From positions 248,001-312,000 of the forward strand of contig CAJTLW010000002.1 of NCBI GenBank assembly GCA_910577515.1: a stretch of 64,000 nt of DNA. Direction: 5' to 3'. A program made the translations under genes and the position numbers. This document shows, in pieces, positions 26,125-34,187 of this stretch (position 1 is the first letter of the stretch; every line of letters starts with the position of its first letter). The DNA is from an uncultured Vampirovibrio sp. (GTDB lineage: Bacteria; Cyanobacteriota; Vampirovibrionia; Gastranaerophilales; Gastranaerophilaceae). Under the pieces are notes generated by a model. The model was not told where the DNA came from and made no database searches. It saw nothing but the letters and a program-made list of their open reading frames with translations.

Positions 26125-29100
26125 TCTTTTCTTGCAAGAGAGCAAATCATAGTGTAAGGGCAATATCCACAGGCTTCTTTGGATGGTGTTGGGTTAAAAT
26201 TAAGAGCTTTAACATTTTGAACAAAATCTCTAATTTTATTCTCAATTTCAATATTATCTTCATCTGTAAGGCTTGCGTTAGAATAATTAAACCCTTTTTC
26301 AACGTATAAAAGTGCGCAATCCTCCACCTTTGCTCCAGGGTTTATTTTTTCATATAAGTATTTATAAAACCTTAGCTGGTTATGATAATTTTCATCAGGT
26401 TTAATTTTTTTAGCGCTTCCTGTTTTAAAATCATAGATGTAAATTTTATCCCCTGCTTTAATTACTCTGTCTGCAAAGCCCTTAAGGGTGTATCCTTCTT
26501 CTTTTAATTCCATAGGAAGCTCGGATGCGATAATATTTTCAAGCGGGGTTTCAATAAATTTCAAATAATTTTCTTTGAAGACCTCTTCCCCTCTTTTAAT
26601 GTATTCTGCCCTTTTTTCTTCGTCGCTGAATTCTAAAGAAGCAATTCTTTCTCTGAAGTATTCTAAAGTTTCATCAAGAGTAGGGTATTGCCCTTTTTCT
26701 TTACCCATTCTTGCCATTTTTTCAATGGTGTAATGCACAGCAGAGCCGTAAGATAAATTATCAACTTCATCAAAATAAACAGGAATATCTAAAATGTTTG
26801 AATAATAATATTTTTTCGGGCAGCTTAAATATTCATTCAAAGAAGAAGCGCTTACCATAATATCATCAGTTCTATGCTTGAGTTCATTTTGAATGTCATC
26901 TGAATTTTGATACAAAAGTGAAAGCTTTAATTCATCTGTATAAGTTTCTAAATTCATATCAAAGGTTTCTTTTTCACAAATTGAGGGGTTATTTAACATA
27001 TCAGATGCCAAATATTCACTCATAGCTTGAACATTCATATCATCATCACAATTTGAAAAACTCAAATAAAGCCCGTATCTGGAGCGGGTTATTCCGACAA
27101 ATAAAAGCTTTAATTGCTCTGCTTTCTTGTTTTCATTTTTATCTTCTAAAAATTGTGATTTTTGAACAGGAATATCAAGCTCAACAGGTGAGCGTGCTTT
27201 TTCCCAAAGTCTAGCCGTTAATTGCGGCAAAAAGACATAATCAAATTCTCTTCCCTTAGAGCCATGGTATGTTAAAAGCTGCACAGCATCATCTGAATAC
27301 GGGTTTTTTTCAATTTCCATCTTGATTCCCTGTTTTAAATAGGTGTCAAGATGATTGATAAAATCAGGAAGTGTTGCTGTTTTATGAAGCGAAGAATAAG
27401 AATAAACTTCAGCAAGAAGCCTTTTTATGGCAGCAAGATTTTCAAACTTATCATCTGCCCTGTTTGAAAAATATTCTAAAATTCCCGTTTTTAAAACTAC
27501 ATCATATACAATATTTGAAAGGCTTTTAGATGATTTTTGTTTTTTTAAATTTATAAAGGTTAAATAAAATTCTTTGATTTTTTTAGAATTTTTAAATACG
27601 GTATCCAAGTTTTCTTCAATGTTTTCAAAGAAATTTTTCCCTTTAAGGCGATTCAGTTTTAAAAGCTCAAAATAATCCTTTTCATCAATTAAAAAAGGTT
27701 CATTAACAAGAAGCCCGAAAAGTTTATCTGCACCAATATATGTGTTATCAAGACATTTTAAGTAGAAATATGAAATAATAAAGCTTGGAATTTCAAAAAC
27801 GCTCTTTTGCCTGTTTAATTGGTATGGAATGTTTTTTGCCTTTAAAATTTTTGCAAAAGGAATTAAAAGATCGTTTCTTTTGGTTAAAATAGCTATCTCT
27901 TTTGGGCTAACCCCTTTATTTATAAGGTTTTCAATCTTTTCTATAATTTTATTATTTTCTTGCATTGTTTGTGCATAGTAAGAAAAATGTATTTTTTCCT
28001 GTTTTTTTATTACATTTTCATTTTTTGCAATAAGTTTTTTATCGATATTGTGGAGTTTAAATTCAATATCATTTGAAAGGCGTGACCCGTCATTTTTTAT
28101 AATATCTTCTGCAAAATCAAGCACAAGCTGGCTGGAGCGGTTATTTTCATTCAGACAGATTACTTTTGTATCAGGGTATTTTTTTAAAAAAGTTTTAAGA
28201 TTGTCACAGCGCGCCCCTTGAAATGAATAAATTATCTGGTCATCATCCCCTACAACAAAAACATTATTTGTTTTAGCACCTTTTGCAATATTAAAAATGA
28301 GTTCATTCTGCCCTGAATTGGTATCCTGATATTCATCTACAAGAATATATTTAAACCCTTTTGAAATTTCTTCTAAAAGCTCATTATCAAAACTTATTGT
28401 TTTTAAAACAAGGTTAAGCATATCTGAAAAATCAATCAGGTTATGCTGTTTAAGGTTTTTCTCATAAAGTTCGTAAATTTCATAAAATTCTTTGGCTTTG
28501 CCGAGTTTTTTTTCAAAACTGTCAAATTTTTCTAGAAAGGTTTTTACAAGTTTTCCTTTTTCTTCCCTTTCTTTGTATTCTTCCTTTAATTCATCAAGGT
28601 GTAAAAGCCAATTTGGGTCATTTTGAAAGAAATCGAAATATTCTTCCCTTGAAACCCTCTCGCGCTTTATAAAATCAATGGCTGAAATTATCTGCCCAAC
28701 ATAATGATATCTGTTATTCCACTTATCTTTTAAAAATTCAACCCCAAATGCAGTGTGATATTCATCAATACATTCTTTAATAATAGTTTGTTTTGTAATA
28801 TCATCTACAACTTGAACATTATCCAGAAGTTCAAATTTGCTTGGGAAGCGGTCAATAATATCTTTGCAGAAACTATGATATGTTGAAACACAAACGCTCA
28901 TGCTGCTAAGAGAAGAGTTTTCCATAGCGCCTACAAGCCTTGTTTTCATTTCGCTGCTTGCGGCTTCTGAAAATGTTAAACACAAAATTTCAGAAGGCAT
29001 TACTCCCGAATTTAACATATTTTTAATGCGTTCGATTAAAGTTGTGGTTTTCCCCGTGCCTGGCCCTGCTAAAAGCATAACAGAACCCTGGAGTGTTTCA

Positions 29101-29156
29101 ACTGCCTCTTTTTGTCTTTGGTTTAGGGTTATTTTCTTTTTTAAGGTTTCTGTCAT
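26121..29156 (-). CDS. UvrD-like helicase fused to AddB/Cas4-type nuclease
   Basis: A 1011-residue superfamily 1 helicase with a nuclease tail. The helicase has Q motif LNQRQKEAV (11-19), Walker A AGPGTGKTT (30-38), DEYQDTN (motif II), GDDDQIIYSFQGA (motif III) and LLTYHGSKGREFDYVF (motif V region). From about residue 765 comes a PD-(D/E)XK nuclease: YLSCPKKYYY, GFADRVIKAGDKIYIYDFKT (catalytic D and K) and QLRFYKYLYE. C996, C999 and C1005, with the earlier cysteine in YLSCPKK, match the four-cysteine iron-sulphur cluster of AddB and Cas4 nucleases. The enzyme probably resects or repairs broken DNA like AddAB/RecBCD, here in one chain. It follows yebC by 6 bases. Confidence 0.92.
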   Translation of the reverse strand: MTETLKKKITLNQRQKEAVETLQGSVMLLAGPGTGKTTTLIERIKNMLNSGVMPSEILCLTFSEAASSEMKTRLVGAMENSSLSSMSVCVSTYHSFCKDIIDRFPSKFELLDNVQVVDDITKQTIIKECIDEYHTAFGVEFLKDKWNNRYHYVGQIISAIDFIKRERVSREEYFDFFQNDPNWLLHLDELKEEYKEREEKGKLVKTFLEKFDSFEKKLGKAKEFYEIYELYEKNLKQHNLIDFSDMLNLVLKTISFDNELLEEISKGFKYILVDEYQDTNSGQNELIFNIAKGAKTNNVFVVGDDDQIIYSFQGARCDNLKTFLKKYPDTKVICLNENNRSSQLVLDFAEDIIKNDGSRLSNDIEFKLHNIDKKLIAKNENVIKKQEKIHFSYYAQTMQENNKIIEKIENLINKGVSPKEIAILTKRNDLLIPFAKILKAKNIPYQLNRQKSVFEIPSFIISYFYLKCLDNTYIGADKLFGLLVNEPFLIDEKDYFELLKLNRLKGKNFFENIEENLDTVFKNSKKIKEFYLTFINLKKQKSSKSLSNIVYDVVLKTGILEYFSNRADDKFENLAAIKRLLAEVYSYSSLHKTATLPDFINHLDTYLKQGIKMEIEKNPYSDDAVQLLTYHGSKGREFDYVFLPQLTARLWEKARSPVELDIPVQKSQFLEDKNENKKAEQLKLLFVGITRSRYGLYLSFSNCDDDMNVQAMSEYLASDMLNNPSICEKETFDMNLETYTDELKLSLLYQNSDDIQNELKHRTDDIMVSASSLNEYLSCPKKYYYSNILDIPVYFDEVDNLSYGSAVHYTIEKMARMGKEKGQYPTLDETLEYFRERIASLEFSDEEKRAEYIKRGEEVFKENYLKFIETPLENIIASELPMELKEEGYTLKGFADRVIKAGDKIYIYDFKTGSAKKIKPDENYHNQLRFYKYLYEKINPGAKVEDCALLYVEKGFNYSNASLTDEDNIEIENKIRDFVQNVKALNFNPTPSKEACGYCPYTMICSLARKD

Positions 29157-29162
29157 ATATTT

Positions 29163-29954
29163 TTAGATATTTATTGAATTCATTAAATCTTCATCAATAT
29201 CAAAGTTTGAATAAACGTTTTGAACATCATCATGCTCTTCAAGTTTTTCCATTAAAAGAAGAATTTTTCTTGCAATTTCACTATCAGTCACTTCGGTTGA
29301 ATTGGATGGTATTCTTGTAAGCTCTGCACTTGCTGGCTTTAAGCCTAGTCCTTCAAAACCTTCAACCGTTTTTTGGAAATTTTCAACAGTTGTTGTTACT
29401 TTTATTTCATCTTCTTCTTCATAAACATCTTTTGGTTCAAATTCAAGGCTTGCTTCTAAAATTTCATCAACCGTGATTTCTTTTGGTTTTTCTTTGCTTT
29501 TTTTATCTTCAGCCTCAACTATTTTGTTAAATGTAAGCATTCCTACAGGCTCGAATATCCAGCCAACGCACCCGTCAGCCCCGAGGTTTCCGCCAAATTT
29601 TGTAAAATAGCTTCTTATATCGCCTGCAGTTCTATTCTTATTATCAGTTGCGGCTTCAATAAATATTGCAACCCCGCCAGCGCCGTATCCTTCATAAGTT
29701 AATTCTTCAAAGCTTTCAGAACCGCCGCCGCCTGCACCTTTTTCAATTGCTCTTTTAATGGTATCATTGGGCAAACCGCCGGCTTTTGCTTTATCAATTG
29801 CAGTTCTTAAACGGAAGTTGCCTGCAGGGTCTCCTCCTCCCATTTTTGCTGCAATAATTATTTCTCTTGAAAATTTGGCAAAATTCACGCCGCGCGCAGC
29901 GTCTGCTTTTGCTTTTTTATGTTTAATATTAGCCCACTTTGAATGCCCTGACAT
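29163..29954 (-). CDS. yebC: YebC/PmpR-family translation/transcription factor
   Basis: A 263-residue member of the YebC family, recognisable from MSGHSKWANIKHKKAKADAA at the start, GAGGGGSESFEELTYEGYG and CVGWIFEPVG. Members were described as DNA-binding regulators and, more recently, as ribosome-associated factors for polyproline translation. The family is usually about 240-250 residues; the extra length is a Lys/Glu insert at about 152-165. It is the first gene of a two-gene unit with the helicase-nuclease. Confidence 0.95.
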   Translation of the reverse strand: MSGHSKWANIKHKKAKADAARGVNFAKFSREIIIAAKMGGGDPAGNFRLRTAIDKAKAGGLPNDTIKRAIEKGAGGGGSESFEELTYEGYGAGGVAIFIEAATDNKNRTAGDIRSYFTKFGGNLGADGCVGWIFEPVGMLTFNKIVEAEDKKSKEKPKEITVDEILEASLEFEPKDVYEEEDEIKVTTTVENFQKTVEGFEGLGLKPASAELTRIPSNSTEVTDSEIARKILLLMEKLEEHDDVQNVYSNFDIDEDLMNSINI

Positions 29955-29992
29955 ATTATTTCCTTTTTTAATTTTCCTTATATAATAATTTT

Positions 29993-30493
29993 ATGGATAA
30001 AAAAGAAATAAATCAACAAAAAGATGCAGAACAGCCGCAGGAAATTACAAGGCTTGATTTTATCAGAAGCATGATAGCTGATTGCAGATATGATGATGCT
30101 TTAGAAATGCTTCAAATTGCAACAGAGGATGAACCTGATAATGTAGATTATAATTACGAATTAGCCAGAATCTTTATGGAATTGGGTAATTACTCATCTG
30201 CGGTTTCTAATTTAGAATTAGTTTTAGAAAAAAATCAGAGTTCCCTGTTATATTTTATGCTTGGTGAAGCCTATCAGGCAGATGGTGAACTCGATAAGGC
30301 AATAAGTGCATATTTAAAAGCAAATGCAGTCAATGAAAATTTTCCCTTTGCGTATAAAAAACTCGGCATGCTTTTTATGGCAAGAGGGGATATGGAAAGT
30401 GCTGTTGAATATTTTGAAGACTATTTAAAGCTGGATATAGCTGAAGATGAAAAGGACAGTGTAGGAAAAATTTTAGAAAGGATTAAAAAATGA
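29993..30493 (+). CDS. TPR-repeat protein
   Basis: A 166-residue cytosolic protein with three to four tetratricopeptide repeats between about 20 and 155 (DDALEMLQIATEDEPDNVDY, YSSAVSNLELVLEKNQSS, LDKAISAYLKANAVNENF, MESAVEYFEDYLKLDIAED). TPRs mediate protein contacts, and the partner is unknown. Its stop overlaps the start of the glutaredoxin gene (ATGA), so the two are co-translated. It is divergent from yebC, with 38 bases between starts. Confidence 0.88.
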   Translation: MDKKEINQQKDAEQPQEITRLDFIRSMIADCRYDDALEMLQIATEDEPDNVDYNYELARIFMELGNYSSAVSNLELVLEKNQSSLLYFMLGEAYQADGELDKAISAYLKANAVNENFPFAYKKLGMLFMARGDMESAVEYFEDYLKLDIAEDEKDSVGKILERIKK

Positions 30494-30753
30494 CAGACGC
30501 TATGAACGTTGAAATTTACACCCTTGATTACTGCCCTTTTTGTAAGCGTGCTTTAGCTTTTTTAAACGACCATAATGTTAATTTTACGCAAATTAAAATT
30601 GACGGCAATGAAGAAGAGATGAGAAAAAAGCTTGGCGAACAGTTTTGCATAGAAGGCGATGTTACAGTTCCGCAAATTATCATAAATGGTAAAAGACTTG
30701 GCGGATATACAGATTTAATTGCTGCCCATGAAAACGGTACAATTAAATTTTAA
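30490..30753 (+). CDS. grxC: Glutaredoxin (GrxC type)
   Basis: An 87-residue dithiol glutaredoxin with active site C15-P-F-C18, the cis-proline motif TVPQI and the glutathione-site GGYTDL. It reduces protein disulphides and ribonucleotide reductase using glutathione or an equivalent thiol. It is the second gene after the TPR protein, with a 4-base overlap, and is followed by a strong terminator. Confidence 0.94.
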   Translation: MTDAMNVEIYTLDYCPFCKRALAFLNDHNVNFTQIKIDGNEEEMRKKLGEQFCIEGDVTVPQIIINGKRLGGYTDLIAAHENGTIKF

Positions 30754-30774
30754 AATAATTTATAACTACAGTTT

Positions 30775-30812
30775 AAAAGCAAGCCCTAATTTTAATTTGG
30801 GCTTGCTTTTTT
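30775..30812 (+). terminator. Intrinsic terminator after glutaredoxin
   Basis: AAAGCAAGCCC and GGGCTTGCTTT form an 11-bp stem around an AT-rich loop, ending in a run of T, 22 bases after the grxC stop. Confidence 0.92.
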
Positions 30813-30843
30813 ATAGCCCGCAAGAAAGATGTTAATTATAAAC

Positions 30844-30856
30844 TTTTGTAACAAAA
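30844..30856. promoter_or_regulatory. TTTTGTAACAAAA palindrome upstream of small ORF
   Basis: A perfect 6-bp inverted repeat around a single A, 84 bases before the start of the 50-residue ORF. The core TTTGTAACAAA recurs at 48867-48877, 94 bases before the GAF-GGDEF-HD-GYP gene. Weaker forms lie at 39821-39833 and 63373-63381, about 100-130 bases upstream of two EF-hand-like protein genes. A shared regulator is an inference. Confidence 0.4.
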
Positions 30857-30940
30857 ACTTATAAAAACATAAAGTTTGATACTCAAAATTCCGATTACAT
30901 AAATGTCAGCACTTGGGCAAATTAAACAAGGATATTTCAA

Positions 30941-31093
30941 ATGTTAAAGAAAACATCAAAACCGCAATCTAACAGCTTTAATTGTATTGAAATGATGATT
31001 AACGGAGCAAAGAAAAGAAGAATGATGGCTCTTTGTGCAATTAAATCATTAGATAGTGGTGCAAAGAAAACCAATGTAGTTATGTTTAAATAA
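30941..31093 (+). CDS. Small basic protein, 50 aa, unknown
   Basis: ATG preceded by AAGGA at 9 bases encodes 50 residues, basic and methionine-rich. It contains an internal near-repeat, NGAKKRRMM and SGAKKTNVVM, each preceded by a short helix with a Cys or an Ile (FNCIEMMI, LCAIKSLD). No signal peptide and no family recognised. It stands alone between two terminator-like hairpins, with its own leader that holds the TTTTGTAACAAAA palindrome, so it looks like an independently regulated small gene. Confidence 0.5.
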   Translation: MLKKTSKPQSNSFNCIEMMINGAKKRRMMALCAIKSLDSGAKKTNVVMFK

Positions 31094-31169
31094 CGTTTGA
31101 AAATTCTTTTAAAGACTGACGAAAACACACATTCGCACACAATAAAAACTAAACATTAACAACAACTGC

Positions 31170-31207
31170 AAGACCGGTTTCTTCAATGAGAAAGAGAAGC
31201 CGGTCTT
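31170..31207 (+). terminator. Hairpin after the 50-aa ORF
   Basis: AAGACCGGTTTCT pairs with AGAAGCCGGTCTT (12 of 13 positions, one G-T pair) around a 12-base loop, 76 bases after the small ORF. No T run follows at once, so it may be a terminator of modest strength or a 3' stabilising stem. Confidence 0.5.
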
Positions 31208-31315
31208 AATGCATTTTAGGGTCTTGTTTTTGTGTTATGTGTAAGTTAAAATCAAGCTCTGCGCAAAAAAAATACTTTATGGTTTTTAATTTACCAGCAA
31301 AAGGAAAGAGAAAAA

Positions 31316-31777
31316 ATGATAAATAAAATTGCATATAATAATACAACTTTTACAGGGCATCTTGCAATACAAGCAGGGCAAGGTAAGAGTGTTGATGACA
31401 TTATATCTAAAATTCCAAATGAAGAAGAAAGAATAATTTTTAAGGAAGAACTGGATACTTTTCAAAAAAGAGTTGAAAGCGAAACATCAGATGAATCTAA
31501 TTTTATCTTAACTTTGGGGCATCGCGAATGGGAAGCAGGAAATACCTTGCCAAGCGGGCATGGAATTACATTTAATGTGGTTGATACAGGGCGTGAACAC
31601 AATGATTCTATTTCTGATATTTACCCTATAACAAGAAAAAACGGCAAACCCTGGAGTATTGGTGCTAAATTTCAAAGCGAAATGAAAGAATTTTTTAATG
31701 AACTTAGAAAATCTGTTGTTCAGAGAAGAAATCTTTATGAAGCAAGAGAGAAAGCCTCTCAAAGAAGGTATCATTAA
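31316..31777 (+). CDS. Lineage-type hypothetical protein with TFTG start motif
   Basis: A 153-residue soluble protein preceded by AAAGGAAAGAG. It begins MINKIAYNNTTFTGHLAI; the short Asn-rich start ending in F-[TK]-G also occurs in the product at 43808-44941 (PSFKG) and is, from memory, frequent in gut Gastranaerophilales proteins. The rest shows an acidic helix (IPNEEERIIFKEELDTFQKR), a strand-rich middle (NFILTLGHREWEAG, HGITFNVVDTG) and a basic helical end. Function unknown. Confidence 0.65.
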   Translation: MINKIAYNNTTFTGHLAIQAGQGKSVDDIISKIPNEEERIIFKEELDTFQKRVESETSDESNFILTLGHREWEAGNTLPSGHGITFNVVDTGREHNDSISDIYPITRKNGKPWSIGAKFQSEMKEFFNELRKSVVQRRNLYEAREKASQRRYH

Positions 31778-31784
31778 TTAAAAT

Positions 31785-31804
31785 TTAAAACCGGCCGGTT
31801 TTAA
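31785..31804. repeat. Perfect 20-bp palindrome at a convergent gene end
   Basis: TTAAAACCGGCCGGTTTTAA is a perfect palindrome spanning the last codons and stop of the FtsB-like gene, 7 bases after the convergent gene's stop. With no loop it is a poor terminator as DNA reads, though a transcript could form a short stem with a 4-base CCGG-region loop followed by T bases. Confidence 0.7.
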
Positions 31805-32252
31805 GGCTATCTTGATGAACAAACTTTTTTGCAACATTTTCTTCAAAAAAGAAGATAAGCTTTTGCTTAAATGTTTTTGGGGTGTATATTTCAGGTTCCG
31901 GCTCGTTTATTATAACTAAAACCTCATTTTCTGCTGCCATTTTGAGGTTATTTCTTGCAATTGATTCTACCCTTTGCATTGAATTAAAATTGTTTAATTC
32001 TTCTTTAAGTTTTTCATTCCTTTTTTGTGCTTTTAATTTTAAATCGTTTGATTTTATAATTTTCGCTCTGTATATTACGATTTTTGAAATGTTTAAAAGC
32101 GCACTATAGCCTATTTGAAACACGCACAAAAGCAGAACAATTGTCATAAAAGAATGATAAAACTTTATTTTATTATTCTTTTTCTTTTGTTCTTTTTGAA
32201 CCTTGTTTTTAAGGTTATCTTTCGCAATTGTATTTGTATGTTCAAGTGCCAT
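31785..32252 (-). CDS. FtsB/DivIC-like septum formation initiator
   Basis: A 155-residue bitopic membrane protein: a basic cytosolic start, one membrane helix at about 33-55, a coiled coil at about 62-98 rich in Lys/Asn/Glu, and the C-terminal pattern MQRVESIARNNLKMAAENEV seen in FtsB/DivIC/FtsL proteins (ARxxLxMxxxxE). These link FtsW/FtsI to the divisome. Assignment rests on architecture and this motif. The tail beyond residue 115 is longer than in FtsB. Its stop codon is part of the 20-bp palindrome at 31785-31804. It is 25 bases downstream of the asparaginase gene. Confidence 0.7.
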   Translation of the reverse strand: MALEHTNTIAKDNLKNKVQKEQKKKNNKIKFYHSFMTIVLLLCVFQIGYSALLNISKIVIYRAKIIKSNDLKLKAQKRNEKLKEELNNFNSMQRVESIARNNLKMAAENEVLVIINEPEPEIYTPKTFKQKLIFFFEENVAKKFVHQDSLKTGRF

Positions 32253-32277
32253 AAAAAAATATTACACTAAAATTTGA

Positions 32278-33279
32278 TTAAAAACCACTTTTGTTTTGCA
32301 GGTTTATATTTACTCTATAAACTCCCGCAGGAATGTTGTTTTCCGTGTAAAAATTATAGTCGCAAGGGTTTTTATCTATCCAGTTAAGCTGCTTTAAGAT
32401 GCTTGCTGTGAAAAGAAAACGTACCTTGTTATTATCCTGTGCCATTTTTATTAAAAGAAATTCATCAGTTTTATTATTGTATATTGATAAAAATCCGCCC
32501 GCACCTGTTTTAGATATTAAATTGGGGTTTAATTGCATAATGTGTGTATCCTGCCTTAACCCAGAAGCGTCCTTCCCACCTATAATATAGGAATTTTCCA
32601 TATATGCTTTTTTTAAAAATTCATATTTGCTATCATTATAAAGTTTAAAAAATGCTTTTGCTATGTTTAAAAAAGGTAACCCGTATACAGGCAAAGTACA
32701 GCCATCAAGCGTTTTTGGCGGATTTTCAAATTGTGATAATTCACAAATTTTATTTAAAATAAGTTTTTGCAAAGGATGGTTAAAATCCGTGTAATTTTCT
32801 AACAGGAAGCCCGATTGCTTTGAAACGGCAAGCATCATTGAGTGTTTGGCTGAACAATTATTATGAATTGTTTCAGGCATATCTCCATTTTTTAACCCAT
32901 CCGGGCTTAAAGGGGCAATTGCGGGGCATTTTAGATAATCTTTATTCAGTCCTGCTTTTTTTAAAATGGATAAAACTAAATCTGTATGCACTTTTTCGCC
33001 TGCATGAGACGCTTGCATTATAGCAATTTCTTCATCTGAATAATTGTAATATTCTTTTGTGTTGAAATCTGCCATAATGCTTGCCTGCATCGGTTTTAAA
33101 AGGCTTCTTAAAAAGAAGGGATAGTTGTTGTGCTTGCCGCATAAAATATCCTCAAAGATGCTGCCATCTGTCTTTCTTTTAAATAAAGATGCAATGCCAT
33201 AAAACCTCTGGTCGATAAAATCCCCGCGCGCTAAATCAACGGCGGGGAAATAAATTGGTGTATCCATCTTAAAATCCAT
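32278..33279 (-). CDS. Type II-like asparaginase (AnsA/PF06089 family)
   Basis: A 333-residue enzyme of the Rhizobium etli-type L-asparaginase family, which hydrolyses asparagine to aspartate and ammonia. Family motifs are RSLLKPMQAS (with the conserved SxxK near residue 59-62), QASHAGEKVH and HNNCSAKHSMML. There is no signal peptide, so it acts in the cytosol. Starts at M1 or M5 are both possible; AAGAG supports M1. It is separated by a single base from the MshEN-like gene upstream and probably shares its transcript. Confidence 0.85.
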   Translation of the reverse strand: MDFKMDTPIYFPAVDLARGDFIDQRFYGIASLFKRKTDGSIFEDILCGKHNNYPFFLRSLLKPMQASIMADFNTKEYYNYSDEEIAIMQASHAGEKVHTDLVLSILKKAGLNKDYLKCPAIAPLSPDGLKNGDMPETIHNNCSAKHSMMLAVSKQSGFLLENYTDFNHPLQKLILNKICELSQFENPPKTLDGCTLPVYGLPFLNIAKAFFKLYNDSKYEFLKKAYMENSYIIGGKDASGLRQDTHIMQLNPNLISKTGAGGFLSIYNNKTDEFLLIKMAQDNNKVRFLFTASILKQLNWIDKNPCDYNFYTENNIPAGVYRVNINLQNKSGF

Positions 33280-33280
33280 C

Positions 33281-34033
33281 CTACTCTTGAATATTTAAGA
33301 TTTTTCTTAATCTGTTTTTCAAAATTTTATTTTCCTGATCAAGCTTTTTCATTTGTCTTTGCATATTTGCATAGATTTTTTGCTGGTCAGAAGGGTTTTC
33401 AGCTTTAATGAAAGATAAGCCCATGCCCATAATGAATCTTTTTCTTGACTCTTCTTTAAATGCAAGTAAAACCTTAACATCTTTTTCTGTAATATAACCT
33501 AAAGAAATCATACAATCGGCAATTTTTATGCTTTCGCCGCGTTTTTGTCTTTCTTTTTGTTCTCTGATTGATTTTTCAAGCTGTGTAATGTCAATTTTTC
33601 CAAGCTTTTTCAAAACTTCACCGGTTCTGATTTTTCCTGCTAAAAATTGTGAAATTGCATAAGTTTTTTCTGATTCGGGTAAATTGATAAGTTCAAGTTC
33701 AACACTTCTAACCAAAACCTTTGAAGTTTCAGCCATAGTCCAGTAATTGGAAAGTGTTATTTCAAATAAATCATTTTCATGAGCGCAATTTGAAAGGAAA
33801 ATATAGAAGTTTTCAGGCAGCCCCAACTCTCTTTTTTCAAGCTCTCTTTTGCCTTTAAAAGTAAGTTCTGGAATATAATGCTGCATAAGGTTTTCAGGAT
33901 TTAACAAATCCAAAAAATCAGCCAATTCTTCTCTTAATTTTTCCTTTGTTTTAAGATAAATCACTTGTTTTACCCACAATGGCAAAACGTAAATATTATT
34001 TAAAAATAATTCTGAAACTCTCTGTTCGCTCAA
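33281..34033 (-). CDS. MshEN-like protein with C-terminal coiled coil
   Basis: A 250-residue cytosolic protein. Residues about 125-205 contain two half-repeats, KIRTGEVLKKLGKIDITQLE and ESIKIADCMISLGYITEKDV. These match the pattern of MshEN domains (G-x-x-L-x-x-x-G-x-I-x-x-x-x-L), known to bind cyclic-di-GMP in some pilus and secretion ATPases. The last 30 residues are a coiled coil (MQRQMKKLDQENKILKNRLR). The N-terminal 120 residues are not recognised. No ATPase domain is present. A GGDEF/HD-GYP protein elsewhere in the window would be a source of such a nucleotide, but direct binding is only inferred. Confidence 0.65.
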   Translation of the reverse strand: MSEQRVSELFLNNIYVLPLWVKQVIYLKTKEKLREELADFLDLLNPENLMQHYIPELTFKGKRELEKRELGLPENFYIFLSNCAHENDLFEITLSNYWTMAETSKVLVRSVELELINLPESEKTYAISQFLAGKIRTGEVLKKLGKIDITQLEKSIREQKERQKRGESIKIADCMISLGYITEKDVKVLLAFKEESRKRFIMGMGLSFIKAENPSDQQKIYANMQRQMKKLDQENKILKNRLRKILNIQE

Positions 34034-34187
34034 AACTTACTACCTTATTTAAACCATGCTAACTTAATACTAACTAGATGTATTATAATAGAATTTAAAT
34101 TTAAAATAAATACCTAAATTCAATAAATACATCATTTAATCTAATTATGATATAATAAATACTATGTAAGAAGGGCGTTTTGACACA

